Shown here one piece after another: positions 49,387 through 59,779 of a stretch of 64,000 nucleotides of DNA. This DNA comes from MED-G105 sp039025235 (GTDB taxonomy: Bacteria; Pseudomonadota; Alphaproteobacteria; Caulobacterales; Parvularculaceae). The translations under genes and the position numbers were made by a program. Numbering within the stretch: the first letter of the stretch is position 1; each line of letters opens with the position of its first letter. The stretch is from the NCBI GenBank assembly GCA_039025235.1, contig JBCCOS010000001.1:62001-126000 (forward strand). The letters run 5' to 3'. The notes under the pieces are model-generated. The model was not told the DNA's origin, searched no databases, and worked only from the letters and a program-made list of their open reading frames with translations.

Positions 49387-51210
49387 ATGCCACTGAATCT
49401 CAGCGTACCTGAACTAACAGAATTAAAACCACGGATCACCGTTCTTGGTGTCGGCGGCGCAGGCGGGAATGCTGTAACGAATATGATTGAGAGTGCGCTT
49501 GAGGGCGTCGAATTTGTTGTGGCGAATACCGATGCGCAGGCGCTTGGGTTGTCAAAGGCCGAAAAAAAGATCCAGTTGGGTGCCGAGACCACGCAGGGTC
49601 TTGGTGCTGGATCCTTGCCTCAGGTCGGCGGCGCTGCTGCAGAGGAGTCGATCGAAGAAATTCTCGAACACATCGGTCACACGCATATGCTGTTTATCAC
49701 CGCTGGTATGGGCGGTGGCACCGGAACGGGCGCAGCACCTGTTATTGCGCAAGCTGCGAAAGAGCGGGATATCCTTACTGTTGGCGTCGTGACAAAGCCG
49801 TTTCATTTTGAGGGTGCGCGCCGCATGAAGATCGCAAGTGCTGGCATTGAAGCGCTACAGCAGCATGTCGACACGCTACTGATTATTCCGAACCAAAATC
49901 TATTTTCGATTGCGAATGAGCGCACGACCTTCCACGAGGCCTTCGCCCTTGCTGATGAGGTCTTGCACTCTGGTGTTCGCGGGATCACAGACCTGATGGT
50001 CATGCCTGGGCTTATTAATCTCGACTTTAATGATGTCCGTACCGTTATGAGCGAGATGGGCAAAGCGATGATGGGAACAGGTGAGGCCGAGGGCGAGAAA
50101 CGTGCGATCGAAGCCGCCGAGGCGGCCATTTCCAATCCACTTCTCGACGAGGTCTCGATGAAGGGGGCGAAGGGTGTGCTCATCAATATCACCGGTTCAA
50201 TGGATATGACATTGTTCGAGGTTGATGAAGCGGCCAATCGCATTCGGGCTGAAGTTGATCCGGAAGCCAATATTATTGTTGGCTCTACATTTAATCAGGA
50301 CCTTGAGGGGAGTGTTCGCGTCTCGGTCGTTGCAACTGGAATTGAAGCCGTTGCGCAGACAGCGCCAATTTACTCTTCACGGCATGGGAGCGGGCAAGCG
50401 TCTGCTCACGGTGCAGGTCAGAGTGCAGGGCATAATGCAGGTCAGGGCGCAGCTCAAACATTGGAGCAGGGTACACCGGTTGGGAAAACGCGCCCCTGGC
50501 GCGAAGAGCAAAGGCCAGATGGCAATGAAGAGGTTGCCGCGTCAACTGTTGCTGCGAGCGCTCCTTCTGTTGCATCCAATCCAACGCCACAGCCAACACT
50601 TCAATCATCTCAACAACAGGCTGGTTCTATGACTTCGCAGGACGCCTCTGCGTCTTCTTCTGAGGCTGTTGAATCAAATACAGCGTCTGTACCAAATACA
50701 TCGCATGATGAAGTTGATGCTGGTCGAGCTGATGTTGTGGGGGATCCGCAAGTCAATCCTGTTGGTGATGTCCACGAGCGCATTCGTCGTATGCTGACCG
50801 AGGGTGGAGCAGGCGCGGGGGATAGTGATAACCCATTTCGTTCATCGGGCGTGTCACGCACAACAACAGCCAAAGTGAATGTGAGGCAACCGCAAAATGG
50901 GCAGGGCGGTATCGCGTCAGCGACTGCTGGTCTTGGCGCCGCCGCGAGGGGCGTGTTTCGATCTATGGCAGGTCCAGCGCGAACGGAACGCCCCGTTGCA
51001 AAGACAATGACACCGCCTGTGACGCAAGGGTCTTTGGATTCAAATAACCCCGGATCAACGTCAGCACCGCGACAACTGCAGAGCCAATCGGTTGAGAGCG
51101 CTGTGGATCGCCCAAGAGAACGAATGTCCGATTCCGCTGATTTGTTTGATGATGATGCGGATAAGGAGTTGGAAATCCCGTCGTTTCTCCGCAAAAAACG
51201 GGTAAGCTAA
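49387..51210 (+). CDS. ftsZ: Cell division GTPase FtsZ
   Basis: A 607-residue tubulin homolog. The GTPase part (to residue ~320) has ITVLGVGGAGGNAVTNMI, NTDAQAL and the tubulin signature FITAGMGGGTGTGAAPVIA. The linker is very long (~270 residues), rich in Gln/Ser/Ala, with small tandem units (SGQASAHGAGQSAGHNAGQG), as in other alphaproteobacteria. The C-terminal conserved peptide LEIPSFLRKKRV, which binds FtsA and other partners, is intact. A GANTC site (49395-49399) covers codons 3-5, and two CtrA-type boxes lie upstream. Confidence 0.97.
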   Translation: MPLNLSVPELTELKPRITVLGVGGAGGNAVTNMIESALEGVEFVVANTDAQALGLSKAEKKIQLGAETTQGLGAGSLPQVGGAAAEESIEEILEHIGHTHMLFITAGMGGGTGTGAAPVIAQAAKERDILTVGVVTKPFHFEGARRMKIASAGIEALQQHVDTLLIIPNQNLFSIANERTTFHEAFALADEVLHSGVRGITDLMVMPGLINLDFNDVRTVMSEMGKAMMGTGEAEGEKRAIEAAEAAISNPLLDEVSMKGAKGVLINITGSMDMTLFEVDEAANRIRAEVDPEANIIVGSTFNQDLEGSVRVSVVATGIEAVAQTAPIYSSRHGSGQASAHGAGQSAGHNAGQGAAQTLEQGTPVGKTRPWREEQRPDGNEEVAASTVAASAPSVASNPTPQPTLQSSQQQAGSMTSQDASASSSEAVESNTASVPNTSHDEVDAGRADVVGDPQVNPVGDVHERIRRMLTEGGAGAGDSDNPFRSSGVSRTTTAKVNVRQPQNGQGGIASATAGLGAAARGVFRSMAGPARTERPVAKTMTPPVTQGSLDSNNPGSTSAPRQLQSQSVESAVDRPRERMSDSADLFDDDADKELEIPSFLRKKRVS

Positions 51211-51352
51211 GACCTTTTTTTGTGGCAGAAAAATCGTTTTGTCGCCTAACCAGTAATTGTTAGGAACGCCTAAACTCATGAACTTTAAGCGCCTTCCCGA
51301 CCCCACTTGACCGTAGGCGTTGTAGAATTATTCGACGTTTTGACTTTCATGC
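51211..51352. other. First part of the ftsZ-lpxC spacer
   Basis: The whole 319-bp gap holds no gene. It starts with a T7 run just past the ftsZ stop and a weak hairpin (CCTAAC...GTTAGG, 51244-51263); repeat copy 3 and then ~70 bp before the lpxC start follow. A separate lpxC promoter could lie at the end. Confidence 0.4.
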
Positions 51353-51457
51353 TTTAAAGCATTTCCAAGCCAAGTGTGTGCGGTTGGCGTTAAGGAAATG
51401 CGTGAAACAACAACTTAAAGCGCCGTTCTGATGCCAATTGAAACGGAGCCGCTTTAA
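51353..51457 (+). repeat. Composite palindromic repeat, copy 3
   Basis: Unit A (51353-51402) reads TTTAAAGCATTTCCAAGCC...GGTTGGCGTTAAGGAAATGCG, identical in its core to copies 1 and 2; unit B (51415-51457) reads TTAAAGCGCCGTTCTG...GCCGCTTTAA. Orientation is opposite to copies 1 and 2. It lies between ftsZ and lpxC, which point the same way. Confidence 0.88.
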
Positions 51458-51529
51458 GTCTAAAGCCAAGAGCCTTGGTTACAGGCGCTTGTTGTACTGA
51501 TAAGTCAAAATAGGGTTCGAGATTTCTTT

Positions 51530-52411
51530 GTGAGCCAAATTACGTCTTCTGGATATCGCCGCCAAACCACCGTGGCTGAACCGGTGTGTATCGACGGGAC
51601 GGCTTTGCATTCCGGCGATGCGGTCTCACTTCGATTGGTACCTGCTAAGGCTGGAAGCGGTTTTGTCTTTTTACGGACCGATCTTGGCTACGCCCGAATA
51701 CCCGCACGCGTTGACCGTGTTGTTGAGACGCGGCTCGGCACATGTATTGCCGACGAAAACGGCGCCTCAATGAAGACCATTGAACATATGCTCGCCGCAT
51801 TTGTATTTGCTGGCATTGATAACGCTGATATTGAGATCAACGGGCCGGAACCCCCTATTCTTGACGGTAGCGCGCACGATATCATGATATTGCTTGATCG
51901 TGCGGGCAGGCGTGAGCTCGATATTTCACATCAGCCAATGGCCCTTGATGATGCCTTAGAGTTACAAGATGCCGACCGCTACATCCGCTACGAACCAAGC
52001 GATGATCGCATTCTCACGGTGACAATTGAGTTCGCCGATTCAGCGATTGGCAAGCAGACCGTTGTGGTCGATCTCGATGATGAAGATTTTGTGCGTCAAC
52101 GTCTTGCACCCGCTAGAACCTTTTGTCGCCGCGCTGATATTGATGCCATGCGGTCGGCAGGACTGGCGCGCGGTGGTTCATTAGAAAACGCGATCGTTGT
52201 CGATGGCGATAAAATCTTGAACGACGGAGGCCTGCGAGACCCGAAAGAATTTGCCCTCCATAAGGCCCTTGATGTTGTTGGCGATTTGGCACTCATTGGC
52301 GCAGAAATTCGCGGGCGCATTGCGGCTCATAAGCCAGGTCATGACCTGAATACGGCCTTCGCCCGTAAATTTGTCGATCGTGTACAAGATGGTGCCCTCA
52401 CAAACCTATGA
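51530..52411 (+). CDS. lpxC: UDP-3-O-acyl-N-acetylglucosamine deacetylase LpxC
   Basis: A 293-residue zinc deacetylase with a GTG start. The first zinc histidine is in TIEHMLAAFVFAGIDN (His86); the others are in FALHKALDVVGDLALIGAEI (His and Asp of HKxxD), and AHKPGHDLN carries the catalytic histidine. PILDGSA is the substrate loop. LpxC catalyses the first committed step of lipid A synthesis, so the cell is expected to make LPS. It comes after ftsZ, as in many proteobacteria. Confidence 0.95.
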   Translation: MSQITSSGYRRQTTVAEPVCIDGTALHSGDAVSLRLVPAKAGSGFVFLRTDLGYARIPARVDRVVETRLGTCIADENGASMKTIEHMLAAFVFAGIDNADIEINGPEPPILDGSAHDIMILLDRAGRRELDISHQPMALDDALELQDADRYIRYEPSDDRILTVTIEFADSAIGKQTVVVDLDDEDFVRQRLAPARTFCRRADIDAMRSAGLARGGSLENAIVVDGDKILNDGGLRDPKEFALHKALDVVGDLALIGAEIRGRIAAHKPGHDLNTAFARKFVDRVQDGALTNL

Positions 52412-52597
52412 CTGGAGCAACTCAGCACTGTATCAACCGATCGCTGGTGTGAGACAGCTGAGGTCAAGTTCTATATTGGTGTTTGATGTCCGATATAGAC
52501 GAGGCTTCCCCTTGATTTTAAAGTGTTTTGGCCCCCAAATATGAACAATCAAGGTGGCAGGTGTCACCGCGTATATATCATGAGTTACGAGCTGGCG

Positions 52598-53560
52598 ATG
52601 CAGTCCCATAAAACCTCAAATGCCTTCCGCTTTATTCTCTTCGTCTTGATGCCCCTGCTATTTTTGAGTTTGGCGGCTTGTTCAAGTAATGGTGATAAAA
52701 AAGGGAAAAAGTTCGCTTATGTCGAACGGCCAGCTGAGACCCTTTATACGTCAGCCAAGGAGAAGCTTGAGCGCAAACGATATGAAGAAGCGGTTCAGCT
52801 TTTTGAAGAGGTCGAGCGCCAACACCCTTATTCCAATTGGGCCAGAAGGGGAATGCTGATGAAAGCATTCGCCCATTACCAACAAAATGACTATGACGAA
52901 GCGATCAGTGCAACTGAGCAATTCATTGGTCTGCATCCTGGGAATAAGGACGCGCCCTACGCCTATTACCTAAAGGCGATGTGCTATTATGAGCAGATCC
53001 GGGATGTTGGTCGGGATCAGAATTTTACCGATCAGTCTGTTCGGGCTCTGAATGACGTTGTGCGTCGATATCCTGATTCCGAATTTGCACGCGATGCTCG
53101 TCTCAAGCTTGATCTTACCAATGACCATTTGGCCGGTAAGGAAATGTATGTCGGACGATTTTACTTGCGCAATGGGAAACATATAGCAGCGATTAATCGG
53201 TTCCAAACCGTTGTTGAAGACTATCAAACAACAACCCATGTGCCTGAGGCCCTTCATCGCTTAGTGGAGGCTTATATGCAATTGGGTGTTTATGACGAAG
53301 CCCGCCAGGTTGCTTCAGTCCTCGGCCATAATTACCCAGGAAACCGATGGTATGCGAATAGTTATAAATTAATTGCAGATACCGGTATCGCTGAACCAGA
53401 CTCCCTCCCAAAGAAATCGGCTTTGAGAAAAGTAAAAAAGAAGAAAAACAAAAAGAATAACGTGAAATTAAGGGTGCCGGTTGAGTTGGACGCAAAAACC
53501 CTGCCGATTGATGATCAGGACATTGTTAATAACGACCCTGTTCCCCAAGCAGAGCGCTAA
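52598..53560 (+). CDS. bamD: Outer membrane assembly lipoprotein BamD
   Basis: A ~320-residue lipoprotein. From ATG 52598 the signal peptide is HKTSNAFRFILFVLMPLLFL ending in the lipobox LAAC; an ATG at 52580 would give a longer signal. TPR-type helices follow: PAETLYTSAKEKLERKRYEE, HPYSNWARRGMLMKAFAHYQ, PYAYYLKAMCYYEQIRDVGR (a BamD hallmark) and THVPEALHRLVEAYMQLG. The C-terminal ~60 residues form a lysine-rich tail (KVKKKKNKKNNVKLR) beyond the usual length. BamD is the essential partner of BamA in beta-barrel assembly. Confidence 0.92.
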   Translation: MQSHKTSNAFRFILFVLMPLLFLSLAACSSNGDKKGKKFAYVERPAETLYTSAKEKLERKRYEEAVQLFEEVERQHPYSNWARRGMLMKAFAHYQQNDYDEAISATEQFIGLHPGNKDAPYAYYLKAMCYYEQIRDVGRDQNFTDQSVRALNDVVRRYPDSEFARDARLKLDLTNDHLAGKEMYVGRFYLRNGKHIAAINRFQTVVEDYQTTTHVPEALHRLVEAYMQLGVYDEARQVASVLGHNYPGNRWYANSYKLIADTGIAEPDSLPKKSALRKVKKKKNKKNNVKLRVPVELDAKTLPIDDQDIVNNDPVPQAER

Positions 53561-53742
53561 TGCTGTTTGTGTGAGTCATCTGCGTGTTATGAGTTTGCAT
53601 TGTATGAGTTGTCATTTTTAACGTCGACACGCTGCTGATTTTCAAGCGATCACGTCATGCCAACAGAACGGATAAAAGACTCTTTTGTCATGCGGTTGTC
53701 GGTTATTGGGATCGCGCGAATCCCAGCAAAAGGTGGGTCATT

Positions 53743-55542
53743 ATGTTGACTGCCCTGCACATCACGGACTTTGTTTTAATCGATACGTTTTCGGCGCCGC
53801 TGGGCAATGGCTTGACGGTTTTAACGGGGGAGACGGGGGCCGGAAAATCAATTCTCCTTGAAGCTCTTGGCTTGGCTGTGGGGGGGCGCTCTTCCCGCGG
53901 CGGCGTTCGTGATGGGTCAGAACAGGGCGTTGTTACCGCTGTTTTTGAGCCAGGGCCTGATCACGAAGCATGGCGTTTGTTGCGTGAAAATGGCGTGCGC
54001 TATGAGGACGATCAGATTCTTTTAAAACGAATCCAATCGGGAGACGGACGAAGTCGTGCGTTTGTGAACGACCAACCGGTGTCTATCGCCTTGCTGAAGG
54101 AGATTGGGGGGACACTGCTTGAAATCCATGGTCAGCATGATGGTAGAGGTTTCCTAAGTGCCGCAACTCATCGCACCTTGCTCGATGAATATGGATCCTT
54201 AGGCGATACAGCTGAAGGCGTTTCAAGCGCTTGGCAAAACTGGAAAGAGCTCGCCCGTGATCTAAAAGAAAAGCAGGCGACGGCTGAAAAGGCTTCACAG
54301 GAAAGGGATTATTTGCGTCATGTAATTGACGAATTAGAGGCGCTTAATCCTGATGCTGATGAAGAGGAATTGCTTGCTTCCCGGCGTGCGCACTTAATCG
54401 CTGCAGAAAAAGTGGCCGAAGATCTGTCAGCAGCGGAACGTCTTCTCTCTGAAAATGCTTTAGAGGGTGATCTGTCTGCTTGTGCGCGTCGACTATCAAA
54501 GGCTGCTGCACAATTTGATAATACGGAAAATCCGTTGACGGATGCATTATCTCGAATTGAGTCGGCGTTGTCAGAAGTCATGGAGGCCCGTGCAGCAATA
54601 GAGGATGCTGGTGCGCGTCTTGAGTTTGATGTTACAGAATTGGAACGAGCGGAGGAGCGGTTGTTCGCGCTGCGCGCTTCTGCTCGAAAACACAATGTCG
54701 AACCTCGTCGATTGCCGGAAATATTGACGGCGGCAAAGCAAACTATAGATGCTCTAGAAGAAGACCAAGCGGGATTTTCTGACCTTAAAAAACGCGTTCG
54801 TGCAGCAGAAGCAACTTACCACAAGCGCGCGAAGGCGCTCTCTGCTGGACGATTGGCAGCGGCGTCACGTCTCGATGCGGCCGTTGTCAAAGAGCTCGCG
54901 CCGTTAAAGCTTGCTCATGCTGTCTTTGAAACCATGGTAAGACAAGATACAGAGCATGGGAGTGCGGACGGATATGACCATGTTGAATTCATGGTTTCGA
55001 CCAACCCCGGCACGCTCCTAGGGCCATTGAAGACGATTGCGTCGGGTGGTGAGCTTTCAAGATTTGTGTTGGCAATGAAGGCGGCGCTTGCCGCAAAAGA
55101 GAATAGAACTGTTATTATCTTTGATGAGGTCGACGCTGGTGTCGGCGGTGCGGTAGCAGATGCAGTGGGTGAGCGCCTTCACCACCTTGCTGGTGATGCC
55201 CAAGTCCTGGTCGTAACGCACAGCCCTCAGGTTGCAGCCCGCGGTACTGCTCATTGGCTGGTCTCAAAATCGGTCAACAAAGGAAAAACGCGCACGGATA
55301 TAGTGGTTCTCGACATGGATGAACGTGTCGAAGAAATTGCCCGTATGCTCTCTGGCGCGACGATCACAACGGAAGCACGCGCAGCCGCAACGAGCCTTCT
55401 TTCTCCACTTGGCACGAGTAATCAATCTGGTAACTGCAAAGTGAAAAGGCACAACAAAGTCAATTCAAACGAGCAAACTGATACGCCAGCGCCTGCGAGA
55501 CGTAAAAGGTCGACAAAAACCAGCGTGCGTAAAACCGCGTAA
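53743..55542 (+). CDS. recN: DNA repair ATPase RecN
   Basis: A 599-residue SMC-like protein. Walker A is LTGETGAGKSILLEALGLAV; the middle is coiled-coil; the ABC signature is IASGGELSRFVLAMKAAL and Walker B is VIIFDEVDAGVGGAVADAVG, then VTHSPQVAARG. After the ATPase head there is a ~40-residue basic tail (PAPARRKRSTKTSVRKTA), longer than usual. RecN helps repair double-strand breaks. It sits between bamD and ligA, a common alphaproteobacterial order. Confidence 0.94.
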   Translation: MLTALHITDFVLIDTFSAPLGNGLTVLTGETGAGKSILLEALGLAVGGRSSRGGVRDGSEQGVVTAVFEPGPDHEAWRLLRENGVRYEDDQILLKRIQSGDGRSRAFVNDQPVSIALLKEIGGTLLEIHGQHDGRGFLSAATHRTLLDEYGSLGDTAEGVSSAWQNWKELARDLKEKQATAEKASQERDYLRHVIDELEALNPDADEEELLASRRAHLIAAEKVAEDLSAAERLLSENALEGDLSACARRLSKAAAQFDNTENPLTDALSRIESALSEVMEARAAIEDAGARLEFDVTELERAEERLFALRASARKHNVEPRRLPEILTAAKQTIDALEEDQAGFSDLKKRVRAAEATYHKRAKALSAGRLAAASRLDAAVVKELAPLKLAHAVFETMVRQDTEHGSADGYDHVEFMVSTNPGTLLGPLKTIASGGELSRFVLAMKAALAAKENRTVIIFDEVDAGVGGAVADAVGERLHHLAGDAQVLVVTHSPQVAARGTAHWLVSKSVNKGKTRTDIVVLDMDERVEEIARMLSGATITTEARAAATSLLSPLGTSNQSGNCKVKRHNKVNSNEQTDTPAPARRKRSTKTSVRKTA

Positions 55543-55583
55543 TGGTGGCTCTGGTTGGACCAGCGTATTGATGCCTATTTATA

Positions 55584-57767
55584 ATGTCACTACACGGAAT
55601 TGATATGAAAATTAGTGAAAAGCCCGTTAAAGAGCTTTCACGCGACGAAGCGGAAATAGAACTTGCGCGGCTTGCAAGCGAAATTACAAAAGCCGATAAA
55701 GCGTATTACACTGATGATGATCCGATCCTGACGGACGCGACCTATGACATCTTACGCCGTCGTAATGCCCTTATTGAAAGGACATTTCCCAAACTTAAGC
55801 GTGCGGACTCTCCATCTGAAAAGGTAGGCGCTGCGCCAGCGATTGGTTTTGAAAAGGCGGAACACGCTGTTGCGATGTTGTCCCTTGATAACGCGTTTTC
55901 TGATGAGGATGTTTCAGACTTTGTTGCTCGGGTGAAACGCTTTCTCAAACTGGCTGACGACGAGCCAGTTTTATTTACAGCAGAACCCAAAATCGACGGT
56001 CTGTCTCTCAGTCTTCTTTACCAGAAAGGGCAACTCGTACGCGCTGCTACGCGCGGTGACGGAAAAGTTGGTGAAGACGTGACAGCGAACGCGTATTCGA
56101 TCGCTGACATACCGAAAAAAATCGATACGACCGCAGATGTGTTAGAAATCCGTGGGGAGATATATATGTCCCCAAAAGACTTCATGATCCTGAATGATCA
56201 ACTGGCCGAGGCCGGTGAAAAACCAGCGGCAAACCCGCGTAATGCGGCTGCAGGGTCACTCAGGCAAATTGATCCTGCTGTTACAGCGTCCCGACCATTA
56301 CGCTTTTTTGCTTACAGCTGGGGCGATGTCAGTGAACCAATCGCAGATACGCAGTATACAGCTGTAAAGGCTCTTGGTGAATGGGGATTTTCTATCAACC
56401 AGGACATGACGCTTTGTGCAAGTGCGGAAGAGATGATAGCAGCCTACAGAGCAATTGAAAAAAAACGGGCTAGTCTTGGATATGATATTGATGGCGTTGT
56501 CTATAAAGTCGATCGCCTCGATTATCAAAGCCGTCTTGGCGCTGTATCCCGTAGTCCTCGTTGGGCGATTGCCCATAAGTTCCCAGCCGAGCGCGCAACA
56601 ACGGTTCTTAAGGGAATAGATATTCAGGTCGGTCGCACCGGTGCTTTAACGCCGGTTGCCCGTCTTGAACCCGTCACGGTTGGCGGTGTTATTGTATCGA
56701 ATGCAACACTGCACAATCAGGATGAAATAGAACGCAAAGATATTCGCATTGGCGATACTGTCATTTTACAGCGTGCCGGTGATGTGATCCCGCAAATTGT
56801 TGAAGTCCTGCTTGATGAGCGTCCAAAGGGTTTAAAGAAATACAATTTTCCCGAAACTTGTCCCGTCTGTGGGAGCCACGCAGTCAGAGACTTAAACCCT
56901 AAAACTGGAAAAGAGGATGTTGTTCGCCGTTGTACGGGCGGTTTGATATGTGGGGCCCAGGCGGTTGAAAGGCTGAAGCATTTTGTTTCACGCAAGGCTT
57001 TGAATATTGATGGTTTGGGGGCAAAGCAAATCGAGGCCTTCTTTGAAACCGGTTTTGTTAAAGAACCTGCCGATATCTTTACCTTAAAGACACGCCAACG
57101 CCAGAATATAATAGATCTTTATACCTATAAAAAAAATCAAGACGGTACTTTGAAGGTCAAGGATGGTAACCCCGAGGTAACAAACCGCAAATCAGTTGAA
57201 AATCTGTTTTCATCAATTGACGAGCGGCGTGCCCCACCTCTTGATCGGCTTATTAATGCCTTGGGAATTCGGCATGTGGGTGAAAACAATGCGAGCCTTT
57301 TCGCTCAACACTATGGGTCGTTTGAGGCGTTTGCGGAGGCGGCCCAGAAGGCTTCAGACAAGGGACGTGATTCGTATGACGACATGTTGGCAATTGATGG
57401 TGTTGGCGAGTTGGTCGCCCAAGGTGTTATCGACTTTTTTGATGAGCCTCATAACCGTGATGCTATTTCGCGTTTGATGGAACATGTGACGCCTCCGTCT
57501 TTCGAGGTCGCCAAAAGCGCCGATAGTCCCGTGGCGGGAAAGACAATTGTTTTTACAGGAACGCTTGAAACGATGACCCGGGATGAAGCAAAAGTTCAAG
57601 CCACTTCATTGGGGGCAAAAGTGTCTGGTTCGGTTTCTGCGAAAACAGATTTTTTGGTTGCGGGGCCCGGCGCTGGATCGAAATTGAAGAAAGCAGAGTC
57701 GTTAGGTGTTAAAACGCTTACTGAGAAGGAATGGTCGGATATTATTAGCGTCATGAATGATGGTTGA
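55584..57767 (+). CDS. ligA: NAD-dependent DNA ligase LigA
   Basis: A 727-residue NAD ligase. Domain Ia (YYTDDDPILTDATYD) binds NMN; the AMP-accepting lysine is Lys136 in AEPKIDGLSLSLLY; TRGDGKVGEDVTANA follows. The zinc finger is CPVCGSHAV...RRCTGGLICGAQ with four cysteines, then helix-hairpin-helix repeats (NALGIRHVGENNASLF) and a C-terminal BRCT domain (GKTIVFTGTLETMTRDEAK). The ATG at 55584 lacks a strong ribosome site; an ATG at 55605 is an alternative. It seals nicks in replication and repair. Confidence 0.95.
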   Translation: MSLHGIDMKISEKPVKELSRDEAEIELARLASEITKADKAYYTDDDPILTDATYDILRRRNALIERTFPKLKRADSPSEKVGAAPAIGFEKAEHAVAMLSLDNAFSDEDVSDFVARVKRFLKLADDEPVLFTAEPKIDGLSLSLLYQKGQLVRAATRGDGKVGEDVTANAYSIADIPKKIDTTADVLEIRGEIYMSPKDFMILNDQLAEAGEKPAANPRNAAAGSLRQIDPAVTASRPLRFFAYSWGDVSEPIADTQYTAVKALGEWGFSINQDMTLCASAEEMIAAYRAIEKKRASLGYDIDGVVYKVDRLDYQSRLGAVSRSPRWAIAHKFPAERATTVLKGIDIQVGRTGALTPVARLEPVTVGGVIVSNATLHNQDEIERKDIRIGDTVILQRAGDVIPQIVEVLLDERPKGLKKYNFPETCPVCGSHAVRDLNPKTGKEDVVRRCTGGLICGAQAVERLKHFVSRKALNIDGLGAKQIEAFFETGFVKEPADIFTLKTRQRQNIIDLYTYKKNQDGTLKVKDGNPEVTNRKSVENLFSSIDERRAPPLDRLINALGIRHVGENNASLFAQHYGSFEAFAEAAQKASDKGRDSYDDMLAIDGVGELVAQGVIDFFDEPHNRDAISRLMEHVTPPSFEVAKSADSPVAGKTIVFTGTLETMTRDEAKVQATSLGAKVSGSVSAKTDFLVAGPGAGSKLKKAESLGVKTLTEKEWSDIISVMNDG

Positions 57768-57771
57768 TATC

Positions 57772-57876
57772 TAAAGCATTTCCAAGCTAAGTGTGTGCGG
57801 TTGGCGTTAAGGAAATGCGTAAAATCAAGAACTTAAAGCGTCGTTCCGATTCCAATTGAAAGGGAGGCGCTTTAAA
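57772..57876 (+). repeat. Composite palindromic repeat, copy 4
   Basis: Unit A (57772-57820) differs from copy 3 by one base in the core (AAGCTAAGTGTGTG); unit B (57833-57876) reads TTAAAGCGTCGTTCC...GGCGCTTTAAA. It lies between convergent ligA and the aminopeptidase gene and supplies the latter's stop codon (TAA, 57874-57872). Confidence 0.88.
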
Positions 57877-59716
57877 TGGGCTGTGTTGCTTGTTCGAGCC
57901 ATTCGCGCGTATCGTCGGGCAGGTCCGGCATCAGTGAATTCCGTACACGAACGTGATACTGGTTGAGCCAATTCTTTTCGCTATCCGATAAGAGTGACGG
58001 TTGGATGAGGGTAAGGCTAATCGGTGCAAGTGTTAGGGTCTCAAAACCCAACATTTCATGCTCTAGATTCGGGGTTTTTTTTCCAAGCTTCTCAACGGGC
58101 TGCACTATAATCAGGTTCTCTATCCGAATACCATAAGCGTTTGTTTTATAGTAGCCCGGTTCATTGGATAGGATCATTCCGGGCTCAAGCGCGATACCGT
58201 TGGCGACTTTTGCAATGCGTTGCGGTCCCTCATGGACGCTTAAAAAAGATCCTACGCCGTGACCTGTCCCATGTGCATAATCCAGCCCGGCAGCCCAGAG
58301 CGGTAAACGCGCCAAAGTATCCAATTGATCACCACTTGTCCCTTTTGGAAAAACAGCTGTGGCAAGAGCAATATGTCCTTTTAAAACGCGTGTGTAGCGA
58401 TCCTTCATTTCAGACGTCGGCTCACCAATAGCGACAACGCGTGTTATGTCCGTGGTCCCATCTTCATACTGAGCGCCAGAATCTACGAGATACAATTCGC
58501 CGAGATTGAGGGGTCTGTTTGTTTTCTCTGTTACACGATAATGGACAATAGCACCATCAGGGCCGGAACCAGAGATCGTTTCAAAGCTGAGGTCTTTCAA
58601 TTTACCTGTGTCGGCACGAAACGTCTCAAGCTGTTTGGCGGCAGTAATTTCATCGACGGAGCCATCTTGGGCATTGGTCTCCAGCCAATGCAGAAAACGC
58701 GTCATTGCGACGCCGTCTCGGTGATGCGCTCTCCGGGTGCCTTCTAGTTCTGTTTCATTTTTTATGGCACGGGGTAACTCGCAAGGGTCACGGGTTTCTT
58801 TTATGGTCGCACCATGCTGTTCCAACAATTGGGCGAAATAGTTTGGGGAAAGGTTTGGATCGACTGCAACGGTTTTTTGTGCGGTTGCAAGGGCTTTTAG
58901 GTCATCATCCAGCATCGTCTCTGGTTTGATTTCGACCGATGGTCCAAGGTGTTCGATAACACTCTTATCCAAACGATCATAGGCGACATAGAAAGTGGCT
59001 GTGCCATTTTCATGAATAAGCGCGCGCGCCAGCGCTAAGGGGGTACATTTAACATCAGTACCACGAATATTGAAAAGCCAGGCAACAGATGCGGGTGATG
59101 TGATAAGCGCCGTGTCTGCGTTTATTTCAGAGAGGTTTTTCGCAATCTTCTGTATCTTTAATTCGTTTTTTTCTCCGGCGTATTGATCATCATGAATGAG
59201 AATAGGGCCCATCGGTTTCTCTGGGCGATTGTTCCATGCGACGTCAATGGGGTTTGTCTGTGCAGCAATAAGATTAAATTCGCCTGATGCAGCAGCTTTT
59301 TCCAATAGAGAAACGGACTTCTTTGAATGGAGCATTGGATCATACCCAATGGTACTTCCACTTGCTATGTTTTTTTCAAGCCACTGCGCTGGCGACGTCT
59401 CTGGTACGCTTTCAAAACTAAAGAACGCATCGTCGACTTCTTGGCGCACTTGCAGCGTATATCGCCCGTCTGTGAAAATTACAGCGCGGTCTACCATGAT
59501 TATCGCCGTACCAGCTGAACCAGAAAAACCGGTCACCCACATGAGGCGTTCGGCACAAGCCGGTAAGTACTCATTCAAATATTCATCGTCATGCGGAACG
59601 ACGAAACCATCCAGTCCCTGCTGCCCTAAAATTGTTCGAAGCAAGGGTAGATGTTTACTTGCGTATGAACGATCAGATTGAGGGGTGAAGGACTGAAAGT
59701 ATACATTCTTTGTCAT
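57872..59716 (-). CDS. pepP: Xaa-Pro aminopeptidase (M24B), long form
   Basis: A 614-residue M24B metallopeptidase of the long eukaryote-like type (two creatinase-like N-terminal domains plus a pita-bread catalytic domain). The N-terminus has GFVVPHDDEYLNEYLPACAE and RLMWVTGFSGSAGTAII; the metal site is in YLVDSGAQYEDGTTDITR, HGTGHGVGSFLSVHEGPQ and ILSNEPGYY. It removes N-terminal residues next to proline. It follows prmA by 63 bp on the same strand. The symbol is by family; it is longer than E. coli PepP. Confidence 0.92.
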   Translation of the reverse strand: MTKNVYFQSFTPQSDRSYASKHLPLLRTILGQQGLDGFVVPHDDEYLNEYLPACAERLMWVTGFSGSAGTAIIMVDRAVIFTDGRYTLQVRQEVDDAFFSFESVPETSPAQWLEKNIASGSTIGYDPMLHSKKSVSLLEKAAASGEFNLIAAQTNPIDVAWNNRPEKPMGPILIHDDQYAGEKNELKIQKIAKNLSEINADTALITSPASVAWLFNIRGTDVKCTPLALARALIHENGTATFYVAYDRLDKSVIEHLGPSVEIKPETMLDDDLKALATAQKTVAVDPNLSPNYFAQLLEQHGATIKETRDPCELPRAIKNETELEGTRRAHHRDGVAMTRFLHWLETNAQDGSVDEITAAKQLETFRADTGKLKDLSFETISGSGPDGAIVHYRVTEKTNRPLNLGELYLVDSGAQYEDGTTDITRVVAIGEPTSEMKDRYTRVLKGHIALATAVFPKGTSGDQLDTLARLPLWAAGLDYAHGTGHGVGSFLSVHEGPQRIAKVANGIALEPGMILSNEPGYYKTNAYGIRIENLIIVQPVEKLGKKTPNLEHEMLGFETLTLAPISLTLIQPSLLSDSEKNWLNQYHVRVRNSLMPDLPDDTREWLEQATQPI

Positions 59717-59779
59717 TACAAAGCCTATGATCGGTTTGAATTTAACAGCTCAGTCGATGATGGTCAGTATTTTGATGAG